Of a DNA stretch of 64,000 nucleotides, positions 52,801-61,706 are shown piece by piece. The notes beneath the pieces were generated by a model. The model was not told where the DNA came from and ran no database searches. It was given only the letters and a program-made list of their open reading frames with translations. The first letter of the stretch is position 1, and each line of letters opens with the position of its first letter. This DNA comes from Pedobacter sp. Leaf250 (GTDB lineage Bacteria > Bacteroidota > Bacteroidia > Sphingobacteriales > Sphingobacteriaceae): assembly GCF_920984735.1 (NCBI RefSeq), contig NZ_CAKLBU010000001.1, positions 124,001 through 188,000 of the forward strand, written 5' to 3'. A program made the translations under genes and the position numbers.

Positions 52801-55613
52801 GCACTTACATGTGTAATGGCACCAGTGGAGTTGCCCACCACTGTTGGATTAAACTTAACATACACCGTTTGATTGGTAGTTAATTCTGCAGCAGTATAAG
52901 TTAAGGTAGTTGAAAAGGCAGTGTTATTTTTGGAGATGCTATACGGTGCAGTTGTTGTTAATGTAGTAGTACCCATTAAATTGCCTGCAGATAATACATA
53001 ACTTCTTGCTGCCGATGATGTATTAATGGCTTGGTTGCTGAACGCCAATGTTTTAGGTGTAACAATTAAATATGGACCCGATGTTGATGCTGGTTCTGTT
53101 ACTGAAGAATTTTGAGGATTTGCAGCCTTCGCGACAAAATCAAAAACATTATCATCGCTATCGTATCCATTTCCAGCAAATTCTTCTGTACCACCAATAC
53201 CTAAAGTAGTAGCATCTGAAGTTGCAGTTGCTTTGCGTTCTATGGATAAAGAATTTGATGGGGCAGAGGAAGGCCCTGAACCTTCAAAACCATTAGCTGT
53301 CCCAAAGCCAACAAAATCAACAATTTGTGTGCCTGTTGGTGTAGCGCCCGTTTGTGCGGTAGCTACATTGCTCAATAATACTTTACCTGCTGCTCCAGAC
53401 ATGTTAATGGTACCTATTCGGTCTGGTGTGGGCAAATTTGTTGTTCCACCGGCGCCTGCGGCTTGCTGAATTAAGTAAAAGCTTTTTGGAGCAATACTGC
53501 CTGAAAGCGTAGTCACTTGCCAACTTGTACCGGTAGCACTTGCGTATTGTACCGACCAGCCATTTACATTTACTGCCGATAATGTTGGATTATAAAGTTC
53601 TATAAAATCGTTCTTGTAAACAGCGCCAGAATTTCCGCCACCGCCATATACCTCAGAAATCACAATGTGGTTGGCACCAACCGGTTCTTTTACACTGGTA
53701 TTTTGAGGATTAGGAATTGTAATTACGAAATCAGCACTATTGTTATCAGAATCGTAACCGTTTCCTTCAAATTCTTCCGGGCCACCAATGGCTAAAGTGG
53801 ATGCGGTAGAGGTTGCGGTTGCTTTTCTTTCGGCAGATGTGGTGTTCGTTAAAACAGCTGTAGGTGTAGATTCGAATCCAGTTGCAGTTGGGCCAACGCC
53901 AATTTTATCGATTACCGCTGCGCCTGATGGATTTGCACCAGTTAATGCCGTAGTTGAATTGCTTAATATTACTTTGAAAGCAGCACCCGCCATATTAATG
54001 GTTCCAACCACATCCGGAGTAGGTAAATTTGTTGTTCCACCGGCACCAGCTGCTTGCTGAATCAAGAAAAATCCTTTCGCCGGAATACTTCCTGTTAGCG
54101 GTGTAACCTGCCATGATGTACCCGTTGCAGCACCATACTGAACACTCCATCCTGTTAAATTAACAGCGGTATTGCCTGGATTATATAATTCAATAAAATC
54201 ATTTTTAAATGTTGCTCCGGCATTTCCACCACCGCCATAAACTTCAGAAATAACAACATGTACCGGGGCGGCTGGAGGTGTTGTGCCTGTTCCGGTAACT
54301 GCTATATTTTGTGTTACTGCCCCAGTGCTGGAGATCGAAATGTTTTCATTAGCTGCGCTAGCTGCAGTTGGGCTAAAACGGGCATAAACTATTTTGCTTG
54401 TAGAAAGTTCTGCAACAGTGTAAGTTAAAGTTGTACTGTAAGTTACATTATCTTTCGATAGAAAGAAAGGGGCAACTGAGGTCAGGTTAACTACGTCGGT
54501 TAAGCCAGTTGCGCTTAAGGTAAAAGTTTGTAGTGTAGCGTTGCTTCCTGTGTTTTGATTACCAAAATCCAAAGCAGTTTTATCGACTGTTAAAATCGAT
54601 GACGATCCTGTTCCAGAAACCGTAACACTAGCAGATGTTGCTCCAGAACTGGTATTAAGGACATTACCTGAAGCACTACCACCCGCGGTAGGACTGAATC
54701 TTGCGTACACCAATGGTGATGCAGTAACTTCGGAAGTGGTAAAAGTTAAGGCATTAGAAAATGTAGTATTATCTTTCGAAATTGAAAAGGGTGCTGTAGC
54801 ACTTACATTTACAGGGCCAGTTAAGTTTGCACCGCTTAGGGTGTAAGATTGTGAGGTTGAATTTGAACCTACATTTTGATTTCCAAAAACTAAGTTTGTT
54901 GGATTTGTAGCAATTGTTGGAACAACCGCTGCACCGGATGTAAAGCTTAAACTGAAATTGTCAATCGCTGATGATGGTCTGTTACCAGATCCTGAAGTTG
55001 CCGAAAGTGTGATAATTCTGATCCAAATCGGACCGGCATTATTATCTAGAGCGGCTCCGAAATCAACCGAAATGGCATTGCTGGAAAAGGAACTTCCTCC
55101 AGTGGTTAAAGTTCCTGAAGCGGTTGCAGGTGTAAAAGCAGTTGGTGTTGCACCAAAGCCATAGTCGATAATCCAGGTAGCTGTTCGTGGTGAAGAATTA
55201 TCTAATGATTGTAGATCGAAATTCAACTTTAGTGCTGATTTTCCCGTGGTATTTGCAATTTGAAATACGAAAGCTGCGCTTGGATCACCTATGGCGCCAG
55301 TTTGCCTCACACCCAAGCTGCGATTACTTGCTGCATTTTGATCTGCAGTTGTGCTTGCAGCCGATAATCCCGTTGCGGATGCGAAATTTTTAAATGCACC
55401 TGTAGCATTATTCCAAACCGTTGGAGCAGTTGTTAGTGTGGCAGCTGTGCCTAAATTTGTAGCATTAGCACTCAATCTGATGCTAAAACCATTAGGTAAT
55501 CCAGTTCCAATTCCATTAAAACTTTCCAAATATGGGGAAGTTGTAAGTGTTACCTGAGCGAAAAGTGAAATGGAAGAAAGGAAAAATAAAATGAGAAGTA
55601 AAGCTCTTTTCAT
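49869..55613 (-). CDS. Type IX-secreted multidomain protein with nuclease-like domain
   Basis: The product has 1914 residues. Approximate order: signal peptide 1-20; an anchor-like beta domain 21-230; two Ig-like repeats 235-445; two nearly identical lamin-tail domains (about 449-640 and 643-830), each beginning near HIVISEVYGGGGN or HVVISEVYGGGGN; an Ig-like domain; a MAM/choice-of-anchor-like domain around 960-1130; another Ig-like domain; an endonuclease/exonuclease/phosphatase domain about 1248-1543 with VNWNIEWFG, ILGDFND and TTDHYPIK; further Ig/PKD-like domains; and a gliding-type C-terminal sorting domain from about 1831 (VVTPNNDGYNDKF). It is probably a secreted or surface DNase. The GDFND and DH motifs retain catalytic residues. 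Confidence 0.87.
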   Translation of the reverse strand: MKRALLLILFFLSSISLFAQVTLTTSPYLESFNGIGTGLPNGFSIRLSANATNLGTAATLTTAPTVWNNATGAFKNFASATGLSAASTTADQNAASNRSLGVRQTGAIGDPSAAFVFQIANTTGKSALKLNFDLQSLDNSSPRTATWIIDYGFGATPTAFTPATASGTLTTGGSSFSSNAISVDFGAALDNNAGPIWIRIITLSATSGSGNRPSSAIDNFSLSFTSGAAVVPTIATNPTNLVFGNQNVGSNSTSQSYTLSGANLTGPVNVSATAPFSISKDNTTFSNALTFTTSEVTASPLVYARFSPTAGGSASGNVLNTSSGATSASVTVSGTGSSSILTVDKTALDFGNQNTGSNATLQTFTLSATGLTDVVNLTSVAPFFLSKDNVTYSTTLTYTVAELSTSKIVYARFSPTAASAANENISISSTGAVTQNIAVTGTGTTPPAAPVHVVISEVYGGGGNAGATFKNDFIELYNPGNTAVNLTGWSVQYGAATGTSWQVTPLTGSIPAKGFFLIQQAAGAGGTTNLPTPDVVGTINMAGAAFKVILSNSTTALTGANPSGAAVIDKIGVGPTATGFESTPTAVLTNTTSAERKATATSTASTLAIGGPEEFEGNGYDSDNNSADFVITIPNPQNTSVKEPVGANHIVISEVYGGGGNSGAVYKNDFIELYNPTLSAVNVNGWSVQYASATGTSWQVTTLSGSIAPKSFYLIQQAAGAGGTTNLPTPDRIGTINMSGAAGKVLLSNVATAQTGATPTGTQIVDFVGFGTANGFEGSGPSSAPSNSLSIERKATATSDATTLGIGGTEEFAGNGYDSDDNVFDFVAKAANPQNSSVTEPASTSGPYLIVTPKTLAFSNQAINTSSAARSYVLSAGNLMGTTTLTTTAPYSISKNNTAFSTTLTYTAAELTTNQTVYVKFNPTVVGNSTGAITHVSAGATTVTLALSGPSIDPNQTVFNFENCSTVGSAALSDGFYQYSVTGPQTWGCTTTFGHDAADATGTASTGNALQINGFSSGNILNEDWLISPALNLSAMNYAVLSFWTRSAFAGDKLQLKVSTNYTGSGDPALATWINLDGKFPEPGSDIWTKSGNIDLSAYKVSPVYVAFIYNSTTTSASRWTVDDFAVINSNTPPPVDITTSTSSVNFGFQAAGTTSTEKSFTFSAGNLTGDVTVTAPANFSISNSSNGTFGNTLNYTKAAINNTSPTIYAKFSPTAVNTTYSANVSIATAGSTNKSVTLSGNTFDVANTLEVVNWNIEWFGSPAQDPSNDVLQAANVKTIVNNINADVYGFAEVVDTTLFRNTVLPAGYNVIFSSFGSYADNKQDIDYPLAQKLAFMYRTDMVKPIRTFGVLEDTYNPAVPSTSVDGTPYKNWSSGRFPFAMEAEVTINGKKETITFIEIHAKANTGTTADQIDSYNRRKGGNLQLKTWIDANLAGKKVLILGDFNDVLNPDKTIAPMPAGTGTSYSDFTLDAANYFPITLPLSLAGKQSTAGFNTVIDNVIITKSLNSNYIQGTAEVLDAVKNLVTNYSSTTTDHYPIKTRYLFGNGAPTLAAVADQSSCFTTTNKTIALTGISAGPETTQTTTLTIASDNVNLFEVLTVAANGTDKGTITYRFKNNISGSANVTVTVTDNGGTDFGGVNVVTKTFKLTELPAATATISGTTAVCYNALSPTITFSGANGTAPYTFTYNVNGGSTRTISTTGANTSVTVSAATNNAGAFIYNLVSVTDVNCGQTQTGTATVTVNPLPIVSITANKDLSISKGDALVLTASGGNQYSWTGTDIISGQTTASATIRPRQTGTYKVTVTNASGCVSDQSILITVVEDYKLEASTVVTPNNDGYNDKFIVKNIDYYPNNTIKIFDKAGRILYTKQAYANDWDGTVNGSPLEEGTYYYIIDLGSGVGTFKGYINIIRD

Positions 55614-55750
55614 ATAGTTTGTTTTGTTTACAACAAATGTATATGCAAAAGCCTTATGATGAGATTAATTTAATGTTAATTCGGTTGATTGTGGAAAAAT
55701 AGATCTAATGTGGTATAATTTTTAAGCGGTTGTTTCGTTGGTAGATAATT
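55614..55750. other. Short upstream region of the secreted protein gene
   Basis: This gap separates the starts of the secreted protein gene and the end of the Sua5-like gene. AACAAAACAAAC precedes the ATG. No strong promoter box is seen. Confidence 0.3.
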
Positions 55751-56371
55751 TTAAAAAAAATCTTCAATATTTCCTTTGCCTTCGCGGATTACTTCAAACT
55801 CACCATTGGTGCAGTCGATTACTGTTGAAGCTTCATTATCACCAAATCCACCATCGATTACGATGTCGACTAAATTCTCATATTTTTCGTAAATCAATTC
55901 TGGGTCGGTTGAGTATTCCACCACGTCGTCATCATCTTTTATAGATGTAGATAGAATTGGATTTCCAAGTTCTTTCACAATACATCTGGCAATATTATTA
56001 TCAGGTACACGAATACCCACTGTTTTCTTATTTGAGCTTAAAAGTCTGGGTACATTGTTGTTCGCATTAAAAATGAAAGTAAACGGTCCAGGAAGCGCCT
56101 TTTTTAATACCCTGAATGTTGTATTATCTATTGGTTTAATGTAATCGGATATATGTTTAAGATCATGGCAAATAAAAGAAAAATTAGCTTTTTCTGGTTT
56201 AATTCCGCGGATTCGGGCAATCTTTTCGATGGCTTTAGGATTGGTGATGTCGCAACCCAAGCCATAAATGGTATCTGTTGGATAAATGATTAAGCCCCCT
56301 TTTTTTAGAACTTCCACCACTTGTTCAATAGCCTTTTCGTTAGGGTTTTCTGGATAAATCTTAATTAACAT
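55751..56371 (-). CDS. Sua5/YciO/YrdC family, threonylcarbamoyl-AMP synthase-like
   Basis: I start at ATG 56371, giving 206 residues beginning MLIKIYPENPNEKAIEQVVE. An upstream in-frame ATG (56434) would add 21 residues and cross the -7-like box. Family motifs are GGLIIYPTDTIYGLGCDITN (about 25-44) and SFICHDLKHISDY, PGPFTFIF and VGIRVPDN. Enzymes of this type make threonylcarbamoyl-AMP for the t6A modification of tRNA. The length suits YciO-type rather than full Sua5. TATTTTTA plus 4 nt precede its ATG. Confidence 0.88.
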   Translation of the reverse strand: MLIKIYPENPNEKAIEQVVEVLKKGGLIIYPTDTIYGLGCDITNPKAIEKIARIRGIKPEKANFSFICHDLKHISDYIKPIDNTTFRVLKKALPGPFTFIFNANNNVPRLLSSNKKTVGIRVPDNNIARCIVKELGNPILSTSIKDDDDVVEYSTDPELIYEKYENLVDIVIDGGFGDNEASTVIDCTNGEFEVIREGKGNIEDFF

Positions 56372-56455
56372 AGCGTAAAAATAACAATTTAATGCTGTCA
56401 GTTGTTTAATATTCCTAATCTTTGTAATTAACAAAATATACGCTAATCTATTATT

Positions 56456-58117
56456 ATGAGAAAAGCATTCGTCGCAATTGCCGCATTTTTAATTGCCCTT
56501 ACCATTATGTTAGGGCTTTATCATCCTTTTTTATGGTGGACATTCCTTTTTACCGGTCCATTTGTCATTCTTGGGGTTTATGATTTATATCAACCTAAAC
56601 ATAGTATTGTAAGAAATTATCCCGTTTTTGGTCGATTACGGTATTTTATGGAAGAGTTAAGGCCAAAGGTTTATCAATATTTTGTAGAAAGTGATACCAA
56701 CGGAACACCTTATAATAGATTAAACAGGTCGTTAATTTATCAGCGGGCAAAGAAGGATAATGATACCATTCCATTCGGTACGCAATTAAATGTTTATGAT
56801 AACGGTTACGAATGGTTGAGCCATAGTATTGCTGCGATTTCGCATCATGAGTTAAATGCCGATCCACGAGTATTGGTTGGTGGTCCTGAATGTAAAAAAC
56901 CTTATTCTGCCAGTATTTATAATATTTCGGCAATGAGTTTCGGATCGTTAAGTCAGAATGCAATTTTAGCCTTAAATGGCGGTGCTAAAATGGGCAATTT
57001 TGCTCATAACACCGGCGAAGGTGGAATTAGCGATTATCACCGTCAGCCAGGTGGCGATTTAATCTGGCAAATCGGTACTGGTTACTTTGGTTGCCGTAAT
57101 GAGGATGGCACCTTTAATTATGATGCTTACGCCGAAAGGGCAGTAACCGATCAGGTAAAGATGATTGAGATTAAATTGTCTCAAGGTGCAAAACCAGGGC
57201 ACGGTGGTATGTTGCCTGCAAAAAAGGTTACACCAGAAGTTGCCCGTATTCGTTTAGTGCCGCAAGGAAAAGATATTTTGTCGCCACCAGCGCATTCTGC
57301 ATTTAATAGCCCGATTGGTTTGTTGGAGTTTGTAAAAAGTTTACGAGATCTTTCTGGCGGAAAACCTGTGGGCTTTAAATTGTGTATAGGGCGAAAAAGT
57401 GAATTTTATTCGATTTGTAAAGCCATGGTAGAAACAGGAATTTATCCTGATTTTATTACGGTTGATGGGGGTGAAGGTGGAACTGGTGCTGCACCACAAG
57501 AGTTTTCAAACTCTGTAGGTATGCCATTGAGAGAAGGTGTGGCTTTTGTTTACGATGTTTTAAATGGTTTCGATCTGAAAAAACACATCAAAATTATAGC
57601 TTCAGGCAAGGTTTCTTCTGGATTTGATTTAGTGAAAAACATTGCTCTAGGTGCTGATATGTGTAATGCTGCCCGCGGAATGATGTTTGCATTGGGTTGC
57701 ATTCAGGCGTTGGAGTGTAATAGCAATACTTGTCCGACTGGTGTAGCCACTCAAGATCAAAGTTTGATGAAAGGTTTAGTAGTTGAGGATAAAACGGTAA
57801 GGGTGAAAAACTTTCATAATTTAACAGTAGCCAGTGCGGTAGAATTATTGGGAGCCGCCGGATTAAAAGAGCCGTCGCAATTGAGTCGTGCTTATATTAA
57901 TAGAAGAGTGAGTCAGAATGTGATGCAATCTTATTTAGAAACCTTTCCGTACATTCCGGCTGGAAGTTTATTGCAAACGCCTTATCCTACCCGTTTTGAG
58001 CTGGGAATGGCATTAAGTACATCAAAAAGTTTTGCCCCTACGGATTATAAAGTTTCGGCGGTTGATTATTCACATGCAAATTCTTATAATGATACATTGA
58101 GTGAGGAAGGGATATAA
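56456..58117 (+). CDS. FMN-dependent glutamate-synthase-like protein
   Basis: The product has 553 residues. Two N-terminal hydrophobic helices (about 2-22 and 26-45) precede a large glutamate-synthase-type FMN barrel. Motifs are YNISAMSFGSLSQNAILALN, HNTGEGGISDYH, a HGGMLPAKKV stretch, FITVDGGEGGTGAAPQEFSN, and an ASGKVSSGFDLVKNIALGAD segment. CNSNTCPTGVATQD provides an iron-sulfur cysteine set. The glutaminase domain of full GltB is absent. It may transfer electrons in a membrane complex; the substrate is unknown. It ends before two strong terminators. Confidence 0.88.
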   Translation: MRKAFVAIAAFLIALTIMLGLYHPFLWWTFLFTGPFVILGVYDLYQPKHSIVRNYPVFGRLRYFMEELRPKVYQYFVESDTNGTPYNRLNRSLIYQRAKKDNDTIPFGTQLNVYDNGYEWLSHSIAAISHHELNADPRVLVGGPECKKPYSASIYNISAMSFGSLSQNAILALNGGAKMGNFAHNTGEGGISDYHRQPGGDLIWQIGTGYFGCRNEDGTFNYDAYAERAVTDQVKMIEIKLSQGAKPGHGGMLPAKKVTPEVARIRLVPQGKDILSPPAHSAFNSPIGLLEFVKSLRDLSGGKPVGFKLCIGRKSEFYSICKAMVETGIYPDFITVDGGEGGTGAAPQEFSNSVGMPLREGVAFVYDVLNGFDLKKHIKIIASGKVSSGFDLVKNIALGADMCNAARGMMFALGCIQALECNSNTCPTGVATQDQSLMKGLVVEDKTVRVKNFHNLTVASAVELLGAAGLKEPSQLSRAYINRRVSQNVMQSYLETFPYIPAGSLLQTPYPTRFELGMALSTSKSFAPTDYKVSAVDYSHANSYNDTLSEEGI

Positions 58118-58140
58118 GTTGTACTTATTTAAATAAATTA

Positions 58141-58173
58141 AAAGAGGTCGAGTTTCTTAAACTCGACCTCTTT
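58141..58173. terminator. Strong bidirectional terminator
   Basis: A perfect 15-bp stem, AAAGAGGTCGAGTTT (58141-58155) and AAACTCGACCTCTTT (58159-58173), has a 3-nt loop and T/A runs on both sides. It ends the glutamate-synthase-like gene. Confidence 0.85.
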
Positions 58174-58224
58174 TTTTAACTGAACAATGTTGTTTCGGTT
58201 GGTGATTACACCAACTGTAAGATA

Positions 58225-58267
58225 AAATCAAAGGGGTCAAGTTTTTAAAACTTGACCCCTTTGATTT
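58225..58267. terminator. Second strong bidirectional terminator
   Basis: Nearly complementary arms with AAAGGGGTCAAGTTTT (58230-58245) and AAAACTTGACCCCTTT (58247-58262) extend outward by ATC/GAT and AA/TT pairs. It lies 52 bp from the first and can end asnS transcripts from the other side. Both stems share the GGTC-AGTTT core wording. Confidence 0.85.
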
Positions 58268-58280
58268 AGGAAGTTGTTTG

Positions 58281-58301
58281 CCCTAAACCCTAAACCCTAA
58301 A
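58281..58301. repeat. CCCTAAA triplet of heptamers
   Basis: Three perfect tandem CCCTAAA units abut the asnS stop codon. The wording matches the plant telomere repeat, but in a bacterial intergenic gap this is likely short-repeat growth. Confidence 0.85.
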
Positions 58302-59750
58302 CTAAAACTCAGCGTTTTTAGGGAAACGAGGAAATGCAATCACGTCACGAATATTTGTCATGCCGGTAACAAAAAGCACTAAGCGTTCGAAGCCTAAACC
58401 AAAACCAGCATGTGGTGCTGAACCGAAACGACGAGTATCCAAATACCACCACAATTCATCTTGTGGAATATTCATATCTTCCATGCGCTTAGTCAAGCGG
58501 TCTAAACGTTCTTCACGTTGTGAACCGCCAATCATTTCGCCAATGCCTGGAAATAAAATATCCATTGCGGCTACAGTTTGTCTACCTTCTGCATCAGGTT
58601 CATTCTGGCGCATGTAGAAAGATTTAATATCAGCAGGATAATCTGTCAGGATCACCGGTTTTTTGAAATGTTTCTCTACCAAATATCTCTCGTGCTCACT
58701 TTGTAAATCAGCTCCCCACTCATTAATTAAATATTTAAATTGTTTCTTTTGGTTTGGTTTAGATGATTTTAAAATTCTAATTGCTTCTGTATAAGTTAAG
58801 CGTTCGAACTCGTTAGCCAAACAGAAATCCAGTTTCTCTAACAACCCAAATTCACTGCGTTCGTTTTGAGGTTTTTGTTTGTCTTCTTCAGCTAAACGTG
58901 TATTTAAAAATTCAAGTTCTTCTTTGCAGTTATCCAAAGCATATTTAATTACATACTTCATCATGTCTTCTGCAAGCTGCATGTTATCTTCCAAATCAGC
59001 AAAAGCAACTTCAGGCTCAATCATCCAGAACTCGGCTAGGTGACGGGTAGTGTTTGAGTTTTCAGCCCTGAAAGTTGGTCCGAAAGTATAAATTTGTCCA
59101 AAAGCCATCGCTGCCAATTCACCTTCCAGCTGACCAGAAACGGTTAAGTTTGTAGCACGGGCAAAGAAATCCTGAGAAAAATCTACTTTTCCATCATCAG
59201 TACGTGGGGTATTATCAAAATCTAAAGTGGTAACCTTAAACATTTCGCCTGCACCTTCAGCATCACTCGCAGTAATTACCGGAGTATGCATGTAAACAAA
59301 ACCACGTTCATTGTAAAACTGATGGATGGCAAAAGCCAAAGCATGGCGAACTTTGAAAACCGCATTGAAGGTATTGGTGCGGAAACGCAAGTGCGCAATT
59401 TCACGCAAAAATTCTAAACTGTGTTTTTTAGGTTGTAACGGGAATTTTTCCGGATCGCTGTCACCTAAAATTTCTACACTTGTTGCTTTAATTTCTACAT
59501 TTTGTCCTTTTCCTAAAGATTCAACCAATTTACCAGTAGCAGAAATCGCTGCACCTGTGGTTATTCTTTTTAACAGCTCCTCTGGTAAATTATTAAAATC
59601 AACTACAACCTGGATATTGCCCATGCAAGATCCGTCATTCAATGCGATAAACTGATTATTACGGAAAGTTCTAACCCATCCCATAACCGTTACTTCTGTG
59701 TCAAATGCTGTCGACTTTAATAATTCTTTAATTTGCTGTCTCTTAATCAT
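58302..59750 (-). CDS. asnS: Asparaginyl-tRNA synthetase
   Basis: The product has 482 residues. An OB-fold anticodon-binding domain (about 15-110, [20 protein letters not shown]) precedes the class II core. Motif 2 lies around [20 protein letters not shown] and motif 3 is [12 protein letters not shown] near the end. AsnRS rather than AspRS is indicated by length and by [20 protein letters not shown]. It charges tRNA-Asn. On the minus strand TAAATTTG (59771-59778) stands 20 nt before the start. Confidence 0.96.
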   Translation of the reverse strand: MIKRQQIKELLKSTAFDTEVTVMGWVRTFRNNQFIALNDGSCMGNIQVVVDFNNLPEELLKRITTGAAISATGKLVESLGKGQNVEIKATSVEILGDSDPEKFPLQPKKHSLEFLREIAHLRFRTNTFNAVFKVRHALAFAIHQFYNERGFVYMHTPVITASDAEGAGEMFKVTTLDFDNTPRTDDGKVDFSQDFFARATNLTVSGQLEGELAAMAFGQIYTFGPTFRAENSNTTRHLAEFWMIEPEVAFADLEDNMQLAEDMMKYVIKYALDNCKEELEFLNTRLAEEDKQKPQNERSEFGLLEKLDFCLANEFERLTYTEAIRILKSSKPNQKKQFKYLINEWGADLQSEHERYLVEKHFKKPVILTDYPADIKSFYMRQNEPDAEGRQTVAAMDILFPGIGEMIGGSQREERLDRLTKRMEDMNIPQDELWWYLDTRRFGSAPHAGFGLGFERLVLFVTGMTNIRDVIAFPRFPKNAEF

Positions 59751-59770
59751 ATTGTTATTTGTAAAAGGCG

Positions 59771-59778
59771 CAAATTTA
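59771..59778 (-). promoter_or_regulatory. -7 box of asnS
   Basis: On the minus strand TAAATTTG matches TAnnTTTG exactly. A 20-nt leader follows before ATG 59750. Confidence 0.55.
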
Positions 59779-59867
59779 GGAAAAATTATTGTGGTTGAAT
59801 TGTTGAAATTGCTTAATTGTTAAATTGTTGGTTTTCTGATTATACATCTAAAATTGGAATCTGCTAT

Positions 59868-61511
59868 TTAGCGAACCGATTTATCTCTTGCGGCTTTAAA
59901 TTCTGATCCTGCTTTCCATTGAGGAAAAGTAGTTTCATTGCTTAATTTATAACCCACGGTAAATAAAATGTTTGCGATCTGCGCAAAACCAGCAGTATTC
60001 ATTTGAGGCGAGTATTCATCAGAAGGTTGGTGGTAATGTTTTTCATTATAGCCAAGTCGTTGTTCTTGTCCCCACTTTGCACCGTGTTCTTTGCTATCGA
60101 AACCATTCACAATATCAATTGCAGGAACACCCACTTTAGCAAAATTGAAATGATCTGAACGATAGTAACTTCCCGCACTCGGCCTTGTATCGCCAACAGC
60201 TTTTAAATTATTATCTTTAAGTACATTAACAATGTAGTCTTCCACTTCATTTTGACCTTTTCCCTTGATGGAAATGTCTTTCGTTTCGCCATAAAAGCCA
60301 AGCGCATCCATGTTTAAATTGGCTACTGTTTTATTTAATGGATAAACTGGATTTAAAGCATAATATTCCGAACCCAATAAACCCTGTTCTTCTCCGGTAA
60401 CTGCTAAAAATACGATTGATCTTTCTGGTTTTTCTTTTGTTTGCTTAAAAACTTTAGCAATGGATAACATTGCTGCCACGCCACTTGCATTATCTACAGC
60501 TCCATTGTAAATGGAATCGCCATTAATTTTTGGGCCTATTCCAAAATGATCCCAATGTGCGGAATAAATAATGGTTTCATTCGGTCTCTTGCTTCCTTTA
60601 ATGATTCCAATCACATTTTGCGAAGTGGAATATTTGTATTTATTGCTTAAACCAACCGTTACAGTCTGATTTAATGCTACTGCTTTGAAATCCTTTTTAC
60701 GGGCATAGGCACGAATATCTCCAGTGATTCCGGCATTAGCCAATAATTTGGTAGCTGCCTGTTCGGTCATCCAACCTTCCAGTTTGCACCGCGACTTGTA
60801 TTTATCTGCCGCCTGCAAATATAATCTGGCGCCTGTGTTACTATTGGTAATTACCGACCAGCCATAACTTGCAGCATCCGTTTGGTGCACAATTATGATT
60901 CCAGCAGCACCTTGTCTGGCTGCTTCTTCAAATTTGTAAGTCCAGCGGCCATAATAAGTCATGGTGTCGCCTCTGAAATATTTTTTATCATTGGCTTTAA
61001 AACCAGGATCACTAATTAATACAACTACCGTTTTTCCTTTTACATCTAAATCTTTATAGTCGTTCCAGTTAAATTCTGGCGCAACGATTCCAAAACCAGC
61101 AAAAACCAACGGCGAATTTTTTAATTGGATTGTATCTTGTTCTCTACGTGTAAATGCAACGAAATCGTCAACAGCTTTAAATTTGAGGTTTTCTTTTCCA
61201 CCTGTAATTTCCATATTGGCCCATGGGGTTGAGGTAACTTCGACCATTGGCACTTTTTGAATGTAACTTCCATTGTTACCAGGTTCTACACCAGCTTTTT
61301 TGAGTTCGGAAGAAATGTAATTAACGGTTTTGGTTTCACCGACAGTAAACGGCCGCCTGCCTTGTAAAGAATCATCAGCTAATACGGAAATGTGTTGTTT
61401 AATTATATCAGGAGTAATTGGTCCTAAACTTGTAGATTTTTTATCTTCTTTACACCCATAAAGCAAAACAATGCTTAATGTAAGTAAACTTCCTATTTTT
61501 ATTTTACTCAT
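59868..61511 (-). CDS. M28-family metallopeptidase lipoprotein
   Basis: The product has 547 residues. The signal ends in LLYGCKED (Cys about 20), so it is a lipoprotein. A PA domain inserts at about 150-280 (YRGDTMTYYGRW...). The zinc ligands of the M28 domain are in SAHWDHFGIG (His), GAVDNASGVAAM (Asp), TGEEQGLLGSE (Glu pair), NMDALG (Asp) and SYYRSDHFNFA (His). It is likely an aminopeptidase in the periplasm or on the cell surface. Confidence 0.92.
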   Translation of the reverse strand: MSKIKIGSLLTLSIVLLYGCKEDKKSTSLGPITPDIIKQHISVLADDSLQGRRPFTVGETKTVNYISSELKKAGVEPGNNGSYIQKVPMVEVTSTPWANMEITGGKENLKFKAVDDFVAFTRREQDTIQLKNSPLVFAGFGIVAPEFNWNDYKDLDVKGKTVVVLISDPGFKANDKKYFRGDTMTYYGRWTYKFEEAARQGAAGIIIVHQTDAASYGWSVITNSNTGARLYLQAADKYKSRCKLEGWMTEQAATKLLANAGITGDIRAYARKKDFKAVALNQTVTVGLSNKYKYSTSQNVIGIIKGSKRPNETIIYSAHWDHFGIGPKINGDSIYNGAVDNASGVAAMLSIAKVFKQTKEKPERSIVFLAVTGEEQGLLGSEYYALNPVYPLNKTVANLNMDALGFYGETKDISIKGKGQNEVEDYIVNVLKDNNLKAVGDTRPSAGSYYRSDHFNFAKVGVPAIDIVNGFDSKEHGAKWGQEQRLGYNEKHYHQPSDEYSPQMNTAGFAQIANILFTVGYKLSNETTFPQWKAGSEFKAARDKSVR

Positions 61512-61533
61512 GTTATTGTTTGATTAATAAAAA

Positions 61534-61580
61534 AGTCATCGGATGAATATAAGCAAAAAGCAGATATTCATCCGATGACT
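61534..61580. terminator. Hairpin unit 1 of a tandem pair
   Basis: AGTCATCGGATGAATAT (61534-61550) and ATATTCATCCGATGACT (61564-61580) form a perfect 17-bp stem. Together with the second unit it lies upstream of the M28 gene and downstream of the transglutaminase gene, so it should stop the latter's transcript. Confidence 0.75.
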
Positions 61581-61620
61581 AGATCATATAAATACTCATT
61601 GAATAAATAATAATAAAAAA

Positions 61621-61667
61621 AGTCATCCGATGAATCTCGGCAAAAAGCAAATATTCATCGGATGGCT
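61621..61667. terminator. Hairpin unit 2 of a tandem pair
   Basis: AGTCATCCGATGAAT (61621-61635) and ATTCATCGGATGGCT (61653-61667) pair over 15 bp with one G-T. An A run (61613-61620) precedes it. It has the G/C swap at the middle of the arms relative to unit 1, as if one unit were inverted. Confidence 0.75.
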
Positions 61668-61706
61668 AAATCCTACCTTATCCTTAAATCTTAAAAATCC
61701 TGATCG

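Noticed and set aside
53233..54060. Plus-strand frames of 78 and 90 codons within the large secreted protein gene
   Set aside because: They are mirror images of the two duplicated lamin-tail domains and are similar to each other only for that reason.
58281..58301. CCCTAAA heptamers resembling telomere repeats
   Set aside because: Only three units occur, inside a bacterial gap beside asnS. No linear-replicon features are present.
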